A DNA stretch of 64,000 nucleotides from NCBI RefSeq assembly GCF_025024155.1, contig NW_026251758.1:62001-126000 (forward strand). The letters are read 5' to 3'. This stretch comes from Gamsiella multidivaricata (taxonomy: Eukaryota > Mortierellomycota > Mortierellomycetes > Mortierellales > Mortierellaceae). The stretch's first letter is position 1. Every line of letters starts with the position of its first letter. The notes under the pieces are model-generated. The model was given only the letters and a program-made list of their open reading frames with translations. It had not been told where the DNA came from and did not search any database. Shown here one piece after another: positions 22,155 through 33,859 of the stretch. The position numbers and the translations under genes were made by a program.

Positions 22155-22700
22155 GACAAAGGGAGGCAGGACTGATAGCGAAAAGAGTCATAAAACGACC
22201 AGTGCTCAAAAGACGCCACATCAGTGGCCGATTAAAGCTGGCAAAAAGCACAGAGAACGGACCGAGGACGATTAGAGCAGGGTGGTGTGGTCGGACGTAC
22301 CAAAGAGGATAACGACGCGCTCAGTGCAAAGAACAGTAAAGTTTGACGATGGGAGTGTCATGGTATGGTCCTGTATGTTATATTGTTATATCGCCGTGAT
22401 TGATGCGACTATGAAATCTCAACTGTACATCCAGATCTGCAGATGCCCGCTGAAGATAGGGGGCTTAATGAGGAGGAGACTATTTTCAGTAATGACAATG
22501 ATCCCAAGCATGCGGCCAAGGTCAAAAGAGCCCATCTGGAGTCGATCGACATGATAGAAGTCATGAAAAGGCTTCTCTATTGGCCAGCACAGTCCCATAG
22601 TCTCAACTCAATCGAACACATGTAGGCATACCTCAAAATCCAGCTCGGAAAGTATCCTACACCTCCAAAAAGCTGCATGGAGTGTAGGAGATCTCGACAG
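22155..22700 (+). pseudogene. Decayed Tc1/mariner (DDE) transposase
   Basis: Conceptual reading across frameshifts and stops gives successive Tc1 family landmarks: REAGLIAKRVIKRP (end of the HTH region), LKLAK followed in another frame by KKHRERTEDD, a stop, VVWSD (first catalytic Asp), TVKFDDGSVMVW, a LYIQI segment, SNDNDPKHA (second Asp), WPAQSHSLNSIEHM (catalytic Glu), a stop, and a short tail. All three acidic positions survive, but at least two in-frame stops and two frameshifts make it non-functional. The WSDE Glu is Val here. About 39 residues separate second Asp and Glu, where Tc1 has 34, probably from an insertion. No terminal inverted repeats were found by eye. Confidence 0.8.
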
Positions 22701-22796
22701 AGTGGTCAGTTCATAGAGCCAAGGAAAAGTATACAACATATTAAAATTGAAGGATAGGCAGTTTTAATTTAGCGACTCGTGCTGGCGTGCTGTCAG

Positions 22797-22886
22797 CAGT
22801 CTGATTTTAAGCTAGTACAAGTTCAGCACAACCAGCTCAAGTTCAGCATAGCCAGCACAACCAGCACCATTTCACCTGCATAGTAC
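22797..22886 (+). repeat. Left terminal inverted repeat of the hAT element
   Basis: 90 bp, inverted copy of 24084-24173 with about five mismatches. It contains two adjacent 20-bp units (22818-22837 and 22838-22857) sharing CAAGTTCAGCA and CCAGC, plus a further CAACCAGC, forming a subterminal repeat array of the sort bound by hAT transposases. Confidence 0.9.
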
Positions 22887-23900
22887 GGATCAAGGAGCCA
22901 ATATCAAGAAGGCTATGGATCTTCTCAGCGAAACGAAGAGTTGTGGATGGTTTCCTTGCTCTGCCCACAACATACAGTTATGCGTGAACACGGCTATCTC
23001 GGGGACAGCAGGTGTGGGGCTTTTGCTTGATAAATGCCAAGGACTCTCCTCCTTTTTCAAGAACAACGATGTTGCTAGCCGCCTTTTGAAGTCTGCCCAG
23101 AAATCAGTGGATCCTTCAGCCAATACACTTAGACCGATGAGCCATTGTCCGACACGCTGGAACTCGAGATATCTGATGGCGACGCGCGCGGTGCAGCTTC
23201 TTCCTGCTATTAACTCTTCAGTACTCAACATGATGAATCCTGATGTGTCAAGAGAAGCCAAAAATTCACTGAGGAAAACGCAGAATATCATAATCGGTTA
23301 AGACGAAGCTTCCGCCCAACAGGAAATCCTTGTCCTTCTTGGATCAGCCAACGACTTTAATAGGCAAGTCAGTATTGACCGCGCGCCGATCGTTTCCATT
23401 GTTTACCCAACCATCCGCGACCTGATCAATAAGGCAAGAATGTCTGCAGCCAATCCTACAATGGAGGAATTTCGAAACAAGTTCGTGAGCGAGCTAGAAC
23501 GACTATTTTTAGTGATATGGTACAACGCAAAGACGAAAGTGTAAACCTCAGAGGTTACGCGAAAAGCCAAATCCTCAAGGTGTCACGCTCCATGGTCAAG
23601 AATGGCTTCCGCTTCGACGCCGCGATGGCAATGAGTGCGCGTGGAGATGATATAGATACTCAGTATTGGACAAGGAGGTTCAATGACAGAATTAAGCGCT
23701 AAGATATCGATGTGAAGGAAGTTCCTTGTGACATGTATTGGACTGAGTCGCACGTTTAGTGGAAGGACAGAGTGAATGCGTTCCTATATTTGTCAAGCAT
23801 TGCCCGCGTGTACCTCTCCGTTCAAGCGCCATCGATATCTAAGGAGCGTCTGTTCAGCAGCGCTGGAGGCATTCTTACACCTGAGTGAACTAACTTTATG
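22886..23900 (+). pseudogene. hAT transposase fragment (C-terminal half)
   Basis: Plus-strand reading from the inner edge of the left repeat gives TDQGANIKKAMDLLSE (the conserved TDxGANI block of the RNase H-like fold), then PCSAHNIQLCV (the PC-AH-LNL block), CQGLSSFFK, PTRWNSRYLM (the TRWNS block) and, after stops and frame changes, YLSSIARVYLSVQAP and SKERLFSSAG of the C-terminal hAT dimerisation region. The first frame stops at 23301; later parts are in other frames with further stops. It is dead. The N-terminal zinc finger is absent. Confidence 0.85.
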
Positions 23901-24083
23901 GATTGCCTGTTTTGCCGTACGTTACTAGTTAGAAGTTTGGGTCCCTTCATCATCTGGCAGGATAAATAACTAGAGTAGACATGTTCACACACACAAAAAA
24001 ATACGATTCGGGATAATAGCATTGCATGCGTGAATGCATGGGGAATCCCGTGCAGGGTTATACAGCGGTATTGACATCGTATT

Positions 24084-24173
24084 GTACTATGCAGGTGAAT
24101 TTGAGCTGGTTGTGCTGGTTATGCTGAACTTGAGCTGGTTGTGCTGAACTTGTGCTAGCTTAAAATCAGACTG
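24084..24173 (-). repeat. Right terminal inverted repeat of the hAT element
   Basis: 90 bp, inverted partner of 22797-22886. The same internal 20-bp repeat units are present in opposite orientation. Confidence 0.9.
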
Positions 24174-25458
24174 CAGCCTTTAATGGGCCGCACCGCACTA
24201 TTATATGAATTTGCGCATAGCTTCAATGGCACCTCACACGCCAAGAAACTAAGAAAAACGGGCTGCAACGCTGCAAGTTTATTGTCAGCATCCCAGATTA
24301 TTAGTATGCGAGGTATGATGGAGGGTGGCGGATGTATATCGAGCAATTCAAAAAAAAAAAGATGACCCTGTCTTTCGAGAGGCACTGTATACATATACAA
24401 CATGGGAGCCCCTTGCTGATTCGGTCTGCTTGAAGCTGCGTAATGCTAGATCGATAACCTCGATAGTGTAACTGCTCCGGATAACTCTCATCAATTGGTA
24501 CCGTCGAATCCTTGCCATCAACATTTGTAAACTGTACACGAGGTCGCCTTCAGTGCAAAACGCGCACCACATTGCACCACATTGCACAACTTTTATGGTG
24601 TTCCTTGATAGGGCAACGTCGCCAAATTGACCCAGGTTTTCTTTGTCGATGTTACTACAGTACCTTGTCTGTTAGACCGCCTATTATAACCTCTTTCTAC
24701 GCGGACTATGAGCACGTTATTAGGTTAGGGTGGTCAATAAACAATCGACCAAACAGCGCCCTGTGAATAAGTGTCCTGCCATATCTTTAATCAAGGAACG
24801 CGCGTCTTGGGCGCGTCTACTCTACTCCTTATCTTCAGGACCTTATCGGCGACTGGGCCGGCAAATAAATGCTCGACGCGAGATGAGTGAAAGTGCTCTT
24901 TGATATATTTTTATTGAGATGCTGTCTTTTTTTTATAACTGTGAGAACTCTGCTTTTATGCGCTCTTCTTCAAAGTTACTCAAAGCACAAACTAATCCAG
25001 CACATGGCGCTGATACGACGTCTCCGACGAGACCAGGGTCTTGAACTTGTCGATAGAGAGCTTCGCAGTGATCTTTAAAGACCACTTGTGTCCAAGGACA
25101 TTCCATAATGAGCGTAAGAGTGGATAGTCAAAGCTCAAGGCTTTCCTTCGCCATAGCAATATGAGATGCATGGTAATATGAAATGTATGGAGCAGAGCAT
25201 TTGCGTCATGCTCTGAACATTGGCATTAACCGTGTCCCAGACTTATTCAGGACAATCAGTACGCTGTCCATGAGCAAGACAAGATAAGAATGCATGCAAT
25301 ACAAACATGCGGATAACAAGTCCCTGGTTAGGTAGTACAAGCGTCTTTAGTAGCGACTACCGAAAGAAACATCCCATTTTCCTTGAGACTAGATGGATTT
25401 GAAACAAGCTGATCTATTGGCCGATCTGCTATCACCAACTCTAACAGTTCGACAGGAA

Positions 25459-28400
25459 CTACTTCAGCACCCAACTCTGTCCTCTGGGCACCAGCTCCTC
25501 CATACGCCTCAGCAATGTTGTCAGGAACTGTCGCTCCGTGGCCCCGATCTGCGAGTCCAGTGCGAGTCGCAAAAGTCGGCTGGCTGTCTGGTTCTCACCG
25601 GATGATAAAGACCCCTTGTCTCGGGCACACATCACAATATCCGGCAAGGCCAATGACAGGCGACCTTCAACTGCGCGCTGATGCTCGCTCAGCCTCTCTT
25701 TTCCAACAGTGTTGATAGAAATGCTCTGTAAGAACTCCTGATGCCATGACTCAAACTCATCGTCTTCAAGAATGTTGTAGTCGACCGAGGTTGTGCCGCT
25801 ACCGCTGCTGATATTGTCGTCGCCTTGGAAGCCATTGCCATGCTCCAAGTTATGATCCTCTACCATGGTCAAAAGATTCACCTCAGCATCGTCCTGTGCA
25901 GGACCAGAGCGAGTCGATGCGCTGTCTTGGTAACTGCTCCCATGCTGTCTCCGCAGCATGACGACGTCCTGCTCATCCCACCACATCAGAACAGCGCCCC
26001 CGAGCAGCAACACCAATCCAGTGGCAAACACTTCTGACTGGCTGGACATCAGAACCAACAAGTCCAAAATCCTCTGCAGCCACATCAGGCGGTGGGCGTC
26101 TCTCCTCTTGCGCTGCGAGACTGTCGTTGCGGACATTCTCTTGCCAACACCCACGTCCATAGCGTATAGCAGCACCGATATCGCTGACTCGGCCAGCTGT
26201 CGATCGCTTGATCCGGAGGACTCAGCTGACGAGTGACCGCTTACAATTAACAGTGCGGATTGGGCAACCATGGTCAATCTTCCTTCTTGCTGAGACGTCA
26301 AGTATCCTGCACGGTAGAGCGATGCCATGCCTATGGCTTCCTTGAGCACCTGAGCGCCGGCATCCGTTTGCTCTCCTGAAACATCGGAGACATCCAACCG
26401 AGCAGCATGCAGATGTGATAAAGACATTAGCGAAAGATCAGCTAGTCGCCGTAGAACGCGTTGCGCGGGCAAGAACTCGTGGAAGGAGAGCTGATAAAAG
26501 ATTCTCAATATCACAGATCTCAATTCTCCCAGCAGCTCCTTCGCATCGTCTGAAAGCACTGGCGACTGGTTTGATTTGGTGCGGGCGCTATGGGATGCGG
26601 ACGAGGCACGTCCCTGGTAGTAGTATCTCATATGATTGCTCAGCGTGTCCAGAAACACGAGCTGCAGGACCTGGACTCCCACATGCTCCTCGTCTGTCTT
26701 CTCTGATCCATCGGGATTAAAGAAAAGGACCCTGACCAACTTCTCCACTAAGTCAACCACTCGAGAGATCGGTAATGTCACCTTCTTTGCAAGCGTGTCC
26801 AACCCTCGGACCTTGTCCAGTTCTGCCAGGGCCTGGTCCCCTCCCACAGCGATCAGTGGTAATCCTCCTAATGTCAAGATCCTACCGAGTCCCTCTTCAC
26901 CAACAAACAATTCTTCTGCAGAGAGGCCGTCATCCCCAGAATCAAAAGGAGTGTCAGCACCTCTGATCTTGAAGTTTGAAAGACTCATGATCAGGAACTC
27001 CATCAACGAAGTCGAGGTACTGGCATGCCTAGAAGCCACCTGGATAGCTGCTACAATCAACCGCGGCTCCAGCACCACCAGCTGCGTCAGTAATGGGAAC
27101 CAGTTTACTGCAGGTAATGGTGTCGGTAGACTGAGGATGGTGTACAACAGCAGTTCAAGTGCGGCTGCGTACGACTTTTGAGCCCTCTGAACAGTGCCCA
27201 TCTGAAGTGGTTCCCAAAGGCCATCCCAGAGTGCGCGCAACCATGATGTTGAAAATGGTAATCGAGAATAGTCTTTCGGTTCACTGCTGGTTCCAATGGC
27301 CATTCCTGTGTCAGCCTGTCCCAAACGATGCATATGGCAGGCGATGTGTCCAAGAACCATGGCCGCCAAACGTCCTGCCTTCAGGTCCTGTGCCATGAGC
27401 GTTGATTTTACGGACGACATCTTAGATCCGGGAACGACAACTGCAGCTGACGACGCAGTTTCTCTAGAGGCAGAGTCTCCAGCAGTAGGCGTGGTAGTCG
27501 TGATGGAAATGGAAAGACCACTCATATCCATCAAAGTCGATAGAGCAGAGTTCGTAACGGTCGACATGGCTGCAGGGTTGACCGATGAAGTGAGATACGA
27601 AAACAAACCATGGCTACCCACAGTGGTGACCGTAGGGCCTTGAGACCAGTCGATACCGAATAGTGATGCGAGCGCAACTACAGCAGTATGTCGTGCTGCA
27701 GACGTTGGAGTGATCCGAATGAGGTTGACGAGCGAGTGGATGCGTCCTGTAAAGAGCGAGATCTCGCTAGACGTTGGGTTACGAGTATCAAGGTTCGTGT
27801 GAATCATGTGGCAGAACGGCACCGTAAAGTGGACCAACTGTGGCTGTAGGTCTCTCTGTAGTGTATGTGTTAATAAACCAGATTGCATTAATGATTAAGT
27901 AGTTTAGAAATCTTTGCTATCTTGTAATAAAACGCTGGGAATTAAGATATGCTTACCCTGGAGGTTGCAGCCAAGAGAGCGCGATCCAAAAGTTCCGTAT
28001 CCGATTTGCGCTCGTCAGCGGAGCGCTCTGTCCTGTCCGAGAATGCAACCACCCAAGGCGCACCCAACAATCTGGCCAAAGTCTGTGCAGTATACGGTTG
28101 TTGCTGGTTGTCCAAGAACGCTTCCAAGTCACTGCGCGCCATGGCCTTAATCTTATGGATAGCCTCTACGTCTTCGCTTACAGACCCGCTTTTACGCATT
28201 TGGGATGAAGAGGAAACGATAGCGACTGACAGGCGCGGAAATGCGATGAGGGTACCCAGGATGAGGGCGAACGAGGCCGCGTTCGATTCAAAGACCATCA
28301 AGAGTTGCTGGAGTGTTTGGCGACAAATCTGATTTAGCTCGGCAGTCTTAGTGGGCGAGTCGACCAGTCCAGCTAGCAAATTGCAGAACGCCCATCCCGT

Positions 28401-31400
28401 AGCAAACGTAGCCCAGCTCGATAATTCGCTTATGTGCCAGATAAAAAACATGGAGAATAAATAAAAGCGATTAGCCTTTATAGCCGACTCATGAAGTTAT
28501 CATGGCTTGCTGATGCACATTTCTTCTTACTTTGAAGTGTTTGCATTCGCTGCATCGTCTTGCAGGCGGTCAGTAAACACCCCGAGAACGGATGTAACAA
28601 GTTTTTCGTCGACAGCAGCGAGAGGCGTGATAAAACTGAAGGATACCAAAACAGCAAACTGAACTTCATCGCTACCGCCTACATCTGACAAGGCCTCAGT
28701 GCGGACGAAATTCTGGAGTAAGTGCTTGGCTAAAATTGAACTCTGTACAGTCGATACAGGATGCGAATGACGATGAAGAGACAGAATGATGCCTTTCAGG
28801 AGAGATAGTGAACAGAGTTTGAGTATCGAAAGTTGCCTTCGCCCAGCATCATCTACTGTCACCATTAGACTTCCATGAATGTACCTGTGATGGCGAATAG
28901 TGCATTTGCACAATGTGCTGGTACATATCCATCCGTGATCTTCTTGTAGAGGTCCCCAACCAGCGTCTCTGCGATCGCTAGCGTTTGGGCATCATCGTTT
29001 GGAACCCACACGTTATCGAACAGGGCTGTCCATCCTTCCAGGGCCGATATGCGCTCCACCAGGTGGTCTGTAAGCGTAACGTCCGTCAAGGCCGTCATCA
29101 CATTCCTGTAACTCTGTTTGGCTCTAATTGCCTGCACAGAATCGTCACCCTCCGCCGGACCATTGCTGCTAGCGCTGCCGCTGAGATTTGCTGCTGGCAA
29201 TTTCTCGGTTACTGAAGAGCATAGCAGGCTGGAGAGCGCATAGCCGATTCGTAGACCCGGGTTCACATCACCAGACTGCCATTTCTGTAAAATATTTCCT
29301 GAAACGACAGAGAGAACCCCCTGCAGTCTGTCTAACTCCTGTTTCCCTGAGAGCGCATCCAGAGTGGTTTTTTTGAAAGCGGCATCCTTGAAGAGACCAC
29401 GTCTCATATGCTGCAGTTCATGGCGGACCAATTTGTCGAGAATATAGGAATACTCGTCCACCACCATCGAATCCGGGGCCTCCATGATCCGCTTGCGAAT
29501 GTACAATGAAGGCGACTCTGTTGGCAGAATAGGCATGATCTCGGGCGCTGTGAAGCAAGAGAGCGCCTTCAGAGCTGCGGACAAAATCTTTGGGTCCTCA
29601 GAGTCCAGGAGTGGTTGGATATAGTTCACAAGAGTGGCCTCACGCAAATCCAAGTAAACTTGCGTGTCTGGATGTGTAAAACATGAAGGGAAATATGAGC
29701 GGTTCGAATTCTATGTCTTTCAGCTGTGATATTGTCCCATGAAGTGCCCTGTTACCTTCGCTTCTTGAACCAACGATACCGTAGAAAACGCACATCTCCC
29801 GAAGCATTCCTGGGTGACCGGTCTTCATCGCGTGCTCTGCCACATGGCAAAGCAGTACATTCCATGCTAGGATCCAATAGATCGCATTAAACAAATATTC
29901 GCGGGGTACAATGGACATGACGCATTTGAAAAAGAGAACAAAGCAAAATGTAAATCTATACCTGCTCTTGGTTCCACGACATTGGCGTCGACAATAAGGT
30001 TCATGGTCTCGATAATAGTGCAGATGGAGGAGGCGTACAACTCAGCCGATCCAAGTAAGTTTGCCAGGAAAGGAATAAGCACCTCTGCATATCCAGCAGC
30101 ATCGAATGCACAGATATCCCTGCGCAATGTAATCGAGGTGCAATAGCATTAGAAAGCTGAAGAACAGTTTAAGCCAACGGATTTGCAGTTTGATCAGGCA
30201 AGGCAACTCACCTTATCGTGGTAAGGACGGCCACCTCCATCTCGTATTCAGGCTGGCCCTTGACCGGCGTCTTCAAAAGCCGCGGACGATTTTCCACCCA
30301 TCCATGGATCACATGGCGCAGAGTCTTCCACACTCGAGGCTGCCTCTTCCAGATGAGGAACAGGACCCTGACTCCTACCGCTCCCATGTGCGAGTTGACA
30401 AACTTGGATCCTGAGGGCGCATTGGGGACACCGTTTATAAGTGTCAAAATAGTTCGGAGCACCTTTGCAGCAACTATCTCGTCTTTAGATGTCACCAATG
30501 AAGGAATGGCGTCCTGCAACAGATGCAGCTTGACAAGTGGAGAAGGGTCGACTCTCAGCTTGTAGATGAAGATTACTAACGCTACCAACCGGCCATCGTC
30601 CACCTGTGCCAGGCGTGTCGCAGCATGAATCCGCCTGTTCTCATCGGGATGGAACATAAACGTCGTGTAGATAAGGCTGGAAAGAACGCTGTCGTCGCCA
30701 ATGGTGAAGAACAAATCATTCTGCTCTTCGTCCGTATCGCTCCAGACTAGACGCAAATGGGAAATCTCTGCCTGAATCATGGCAGCTACGCCCGAGGTCG
30801 ATAGGGGTTGTGGATTTGAACGTGTATGGGTATCCGATGCACTGGAAATGCCTTCCAATGTGCTCAAAATCTCCGAGCACTTCTTTGTGAGGGCTTCTGA
30901 TTGCGACTCGCCCAGTACCTGGAAGATTGGAAGGAATGCCACGTTCGCGATCATGGGCTCCACGGTTTCTGTTGTCGCAGCGATGGTTGTATGCATCCAA
31001 TCAACGACAATCCGCTGCTCATCCAGAGTTGGTGAGTTCATCAGTAGAAAGGATAAAAGCGGCCAGAGGGTCTCGAAGGGCAATGTAGGCACGGTGTATG
31101 CTTTGCGTTTCCTGAAGAGCGCTGGGATGGACTGCACTAATTGTAGGGTTGGAAGTCCGAATCGCCTCATATCTGCCGTCCAGGAAAGCAAAGTTAGCAA
31201 GAGTCGACCGCCAAGAACCTCCTTGTACGGTGCCGAAAGAGACAGCTGGGTAGAAGGGAGGCAATAGAAGTCTACCAATGTGCTGATTGTTGCCTGCAAT
31301 GCTGTACTGAGCTGAGAACGCTCGAGAGGGAAGCGATCGGGAACAGAGCACAGGTAGTTGAAGAGGTGTATAACGAAGGGATCCAGTTCCGAGTCGAGAA

Positions 31401-32109
31401 GGCAGCTGTTGAGGGTCTTGGATATCCAAAGCAAAGCTGTGCTCGAGACAGCGGCCGTCCGTGCTTCACGGTCCAACAGGCAAAAGTCCAGAAACGGTAC
31501 TAAGATATCGAAAGTCGCAGTTCTGTATTCAGCTGAGTCCGATCCATGGTTTAAGATCCTGTCCATCTCTGCAAACAGGATTGTTTCCACATGTGCCTTG
31601 GTCGAGATCAGGCCAATATACGGATGTCGATTATTCTTCATAGCAAAAGCATTCTTGTTGATTCGGGTGTTCGTCTTTGATTTGCCGCACGAAGCCTCCG
31701 CTGCGGCGATGATGAGGTTGCTGAGCGAGTGTATGATGTTGGCCAATGCCTGTCCCTGAGCGGTGGACAGCGCGTTCTCGAATCCATCAAAGGCGTCGCC
31801 CCAGTCGAGTGTGTGCGCTGAGACGAGATCGACAATGGCTGCAGCTGCGACAGATGAGTTGTACGAGACTGAAGATGCACATTGGGCCCAGAGCTGTGCG
31901 AGAGCAAGGTTCCGGCCGCTGTTGCTGCCACCACCCTGGGCGTCGTTGACTTGCGCGTTCAGGTTCGTGATCTTTTGGACATTTACAGAGCGATGCAGCG
32001 AGGCGTTGTAGGTATTTATAGCAGACATCGTTGATCCCGAGCCTAGCCCTGATAGAGTGCCTGGGCTGTTCCTTTGCAGTCCTGTGTCCTGCCGCCTTGG
32101 AGCCGCCAT
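25459..32109 (-). CDS. FOCAD: Focadhesin/RST1-like HEAT-repeat protein (DUF3730 type)
   Basis: Seven exons: 32109-30212, 30119-29962, 29866-29756, 29667-28885, 28855-28531, 28428-27957, 27855-25459, giving 2,047 residues. The whole protein looks like helical HEAT/ARM-type repeats. The region around residues 560-720 matches the focadhesin/DUF3730 pattern from memory: a paired-helix block with LVALVIFIYKLRVDPSPLVK, VLRTILTLIN, then VRVLFLIWKRQPRVWKTL, and further on YLDLREATLVNYIQPLLDS. Animal focadhesin (about 1,800 residues) and plant RST1 belong to this family and act with the SKI-exosome RNA decay machinery; that role is carried over by inference only. Ser/Asn-rich N-terminus, no membrane anchor. 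Intron 4 (28884-28856) would be only 29 nt; all others are 87-102 nt. Divergent from the MTP18-type gene with a 459-bp shared promoter. A real gene is nearly certain; the family call is moderately confident. Confidence 0.75.
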
Positions 32110-32568
32110 GGGTGTGAGGTGCGAAGCAAGAAACGAGTTTTCATTTCAGTCAAAGCGGTGAAGTCACGGAAATAGGCACCTCCCACCCTTAACAGTGCCC
32201 GGCCCTGGCACGTTGCGCGACTCCGGGTCTATGTCAACGCTGCAATAGCTTCGGGTGTTTTTGGATCAGCCCTTCTTTCCTTTCCTGTTACTGTTCATGA
32301 ATGGGAAAGCGATCGACCGTTACATGTTCAGCCTAGACACAATGTCTTTTTTGACCCGAGCAAAGAAAGTACGCGGTATCACCAAAGAAAAGCCGAAGCC
32401 AGCTCGGTTCTGAAAATAGGTATTTCTTTAAAGAATCACCATATCGGGACAGAACACGATGATAACACCCTGATCCCTGCATATAAAAAACGTATATTTT
32501 TCTGGAACAAATCTCTTGTTTCCTCATTCACTTCAACACCAACCACCAAAAACAATCCGAATCACACC
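32110..32568. promoter_or_regulatory. Bidirectional promoter between FOCAD-like and MTP18-type genes
   Basis: The start codons of the two divergent genes are 459 bp apart, so both promoters lie here. On the plus strand ATATAAAAAACG (about 32480-32491) is TATA-like, roughly 80 bp before the MTP18-type start. Nothing else is recognisable. Confidence 0.45.
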
Positions 32569-33574
32569 ATGTCAACACCAGCATCATCGACGCCAGACGC
32601 ACCTATCGTCTCAAAGATCACACAGGAGATCAAGCACGAGGTCAAGCAGGAGGTCCGCGAACTGGAGGAAGGCCAGGTCGACACAGTTGAGACCAATGCC
32701 CGTTATCTCGCTTACCTCGCTCGTTACAAGAATCTGTTCGTCGCTTCGTCTCGTTATCTCGCTTACTCTTCTGATGTTGGTGAAGCTTTCCGTCCTGTTA
32801 CCACGCCTCTCTTCGTCAATGCCATGTATGGAGGTAAGATAATCGCGACCGCCCGTCGTCGATCCTCTTTCCTCTCTTTATCAGGATAACCAATTAATTA
32901 CACTTTCTCGCTCCTTCTGCCTCAATGCTAACTTGATTGTCTCCGTTCTATGCGGATCTGTATAGTTTCCTTTGCATATGTTGGTTTCGATGTTGCATAT
33001 GAGGGATACAAGGCCAAGATGGCAGGAGCACCCAATGACGCTGTTGGAATGACGGTAAGCAATCGTCATAGATATCTTTTTTGAGTAAGCTCTATAGCAA
33101 CAGTGCTGATAACGCTTTTACTCACCCATACTTTATCTCGTTGATGAAATTCGGTCAATTCAGGTCTTGAAAAGAGGAATCTTCCAGGGTCTCGCCAGTT
33201 TACTCATGGTATGTTTTGCAATTAGCGATCGACATTGCTGTTTGCACGTTCAAAATGGGGGATATTGCACTCCACAAACCTAATGTTATCTATAATCGAT
33301 TCTATAGCCTGCCATTACTATTCACACTGTCGTCCATCAATCAGCGAAAATCTTCAAGAACAGCGCCAATGTCACTCTGAAGAGATGGGGTCCCACAGCC
33401 ATCGGTATCTGTGTCGTCCCTGCACTGCCAATCATGTTTGATCACCCCATCGAGACCGCAGTCGACAAGGTCTTTGAGATGCTCGAAGGTGGCGGAGGAA
33501 AGACATTGCCCATGAACCCTGCAGACAAGCAAAAGGTCTTGGATGCCACCCTCAACAAGGAGAAGGTCGAATAG
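32569..33574 (+). CDS. MTP18: Mitochondrial fission process protein, MTP18/MTFP1 family
   Basis: Four exons: 32569-32833, 32966-33054, 33164-33208, 33308-33574 (221 residues). Family members are mitochondrial inner-membrane proteins needed for normal fission and morphology. The signature YLAYSSDVGEAFRPV sits at about 63-77, followed by the hydrophobic VSFAYVGFDVAYEGY, a small exon VLKRGIFQGLASLLM, the segment PAITIHTVVHQSAKIF, and a last hydrophobic stretch (AIGICVVPALPIMFDHPIE) near residue 180. That C-terminal helix and the HPIE motif are conserved in the family. The N-terminal 50 residues are charged (EIKHEVKQEVRELEEG) and look like a coil rather than a strong presequence. All introns are GT-AG and 82-132 nt. 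The first ATG is used. Identification is firm. Confidence 0.93.
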
Positions 33575-33768
33575 ATAGAGCCTCTCCGTTTCTTCCACAA
33601 AAAACCATACGCTTAGAAAGATGTTGCAGTACCCTCTGCTAATGATCCATGAACACATCGATGTAATATAGATAAAAGGCGAGAACAATAGAATTGCATT
33701 GACTGACTGACTACTGATCGCAAAGAAATGGCTAAGAGGGCCTTATTAAATTGTATGTATATGTTTGT

Positions 33769-33774
33769 TTTATT
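33769..33774 (-). terminator. Poly(A) signal of the metallophosphoesterase gene
   Basis: AATAAA on the minus strand, 86 bp past the stop codon at 33860. Confidence 0.5.
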
Positions 33775-33859
33775 CGTCTAAATCCGCGACCGGCGCACTG
33801 ATATAAGGGTTCCTCAAGGCAAGCACTTGCCTGAATGTGCTGAGGAAATACAATTGAAG

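Larger units (their letters stand above)
22797..24173 (+). mobile_element. hAT-family DNA transposon, internally deleted copy
   Basis: A 1,377-bp element bounded by 90-bp terminal inverted repeats that agree at about 85 of 90 positions and begin CAGTCTG, consistent with hAT ends (CAG...CTG). Inside is a broken transposase reading frame that starts mid-domain immediately after the left repeat, so the N-terminal half (BED finger and first catalytic Asp region) is missing. The eight bases flanking each end (22789-22796 and 24174-24181) do not match, so no target-site duplication is preserved or the true ends lie slightly elsewhere. The element cannot encode an active transposase but could once have been mobilised in trans. 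Confidence 0.85.
21822..25458. other. Transposon graveyard and intergenic spacer, about 3.6 kb
   Basis: Between ALG7 and the focadhesin-like gene lie a decayed Tc1/mariner transposase (about 22155-22700) and a deleted hAT element (22797-24173), described separately. The rest (21822-22150 and 24174-25458) shows no gene; the ALG7 promoter must be within the first few hundred bases. Open frames at 24183-25078 are short and without family features. Confidence 0.7.

Noticed and set aside
22890..23291. Open frame of 133 codons on the minus strand in the hAT element
   Set aside because: It is antisense to the transposase fragment, which has clear family motifs on the plus strand.
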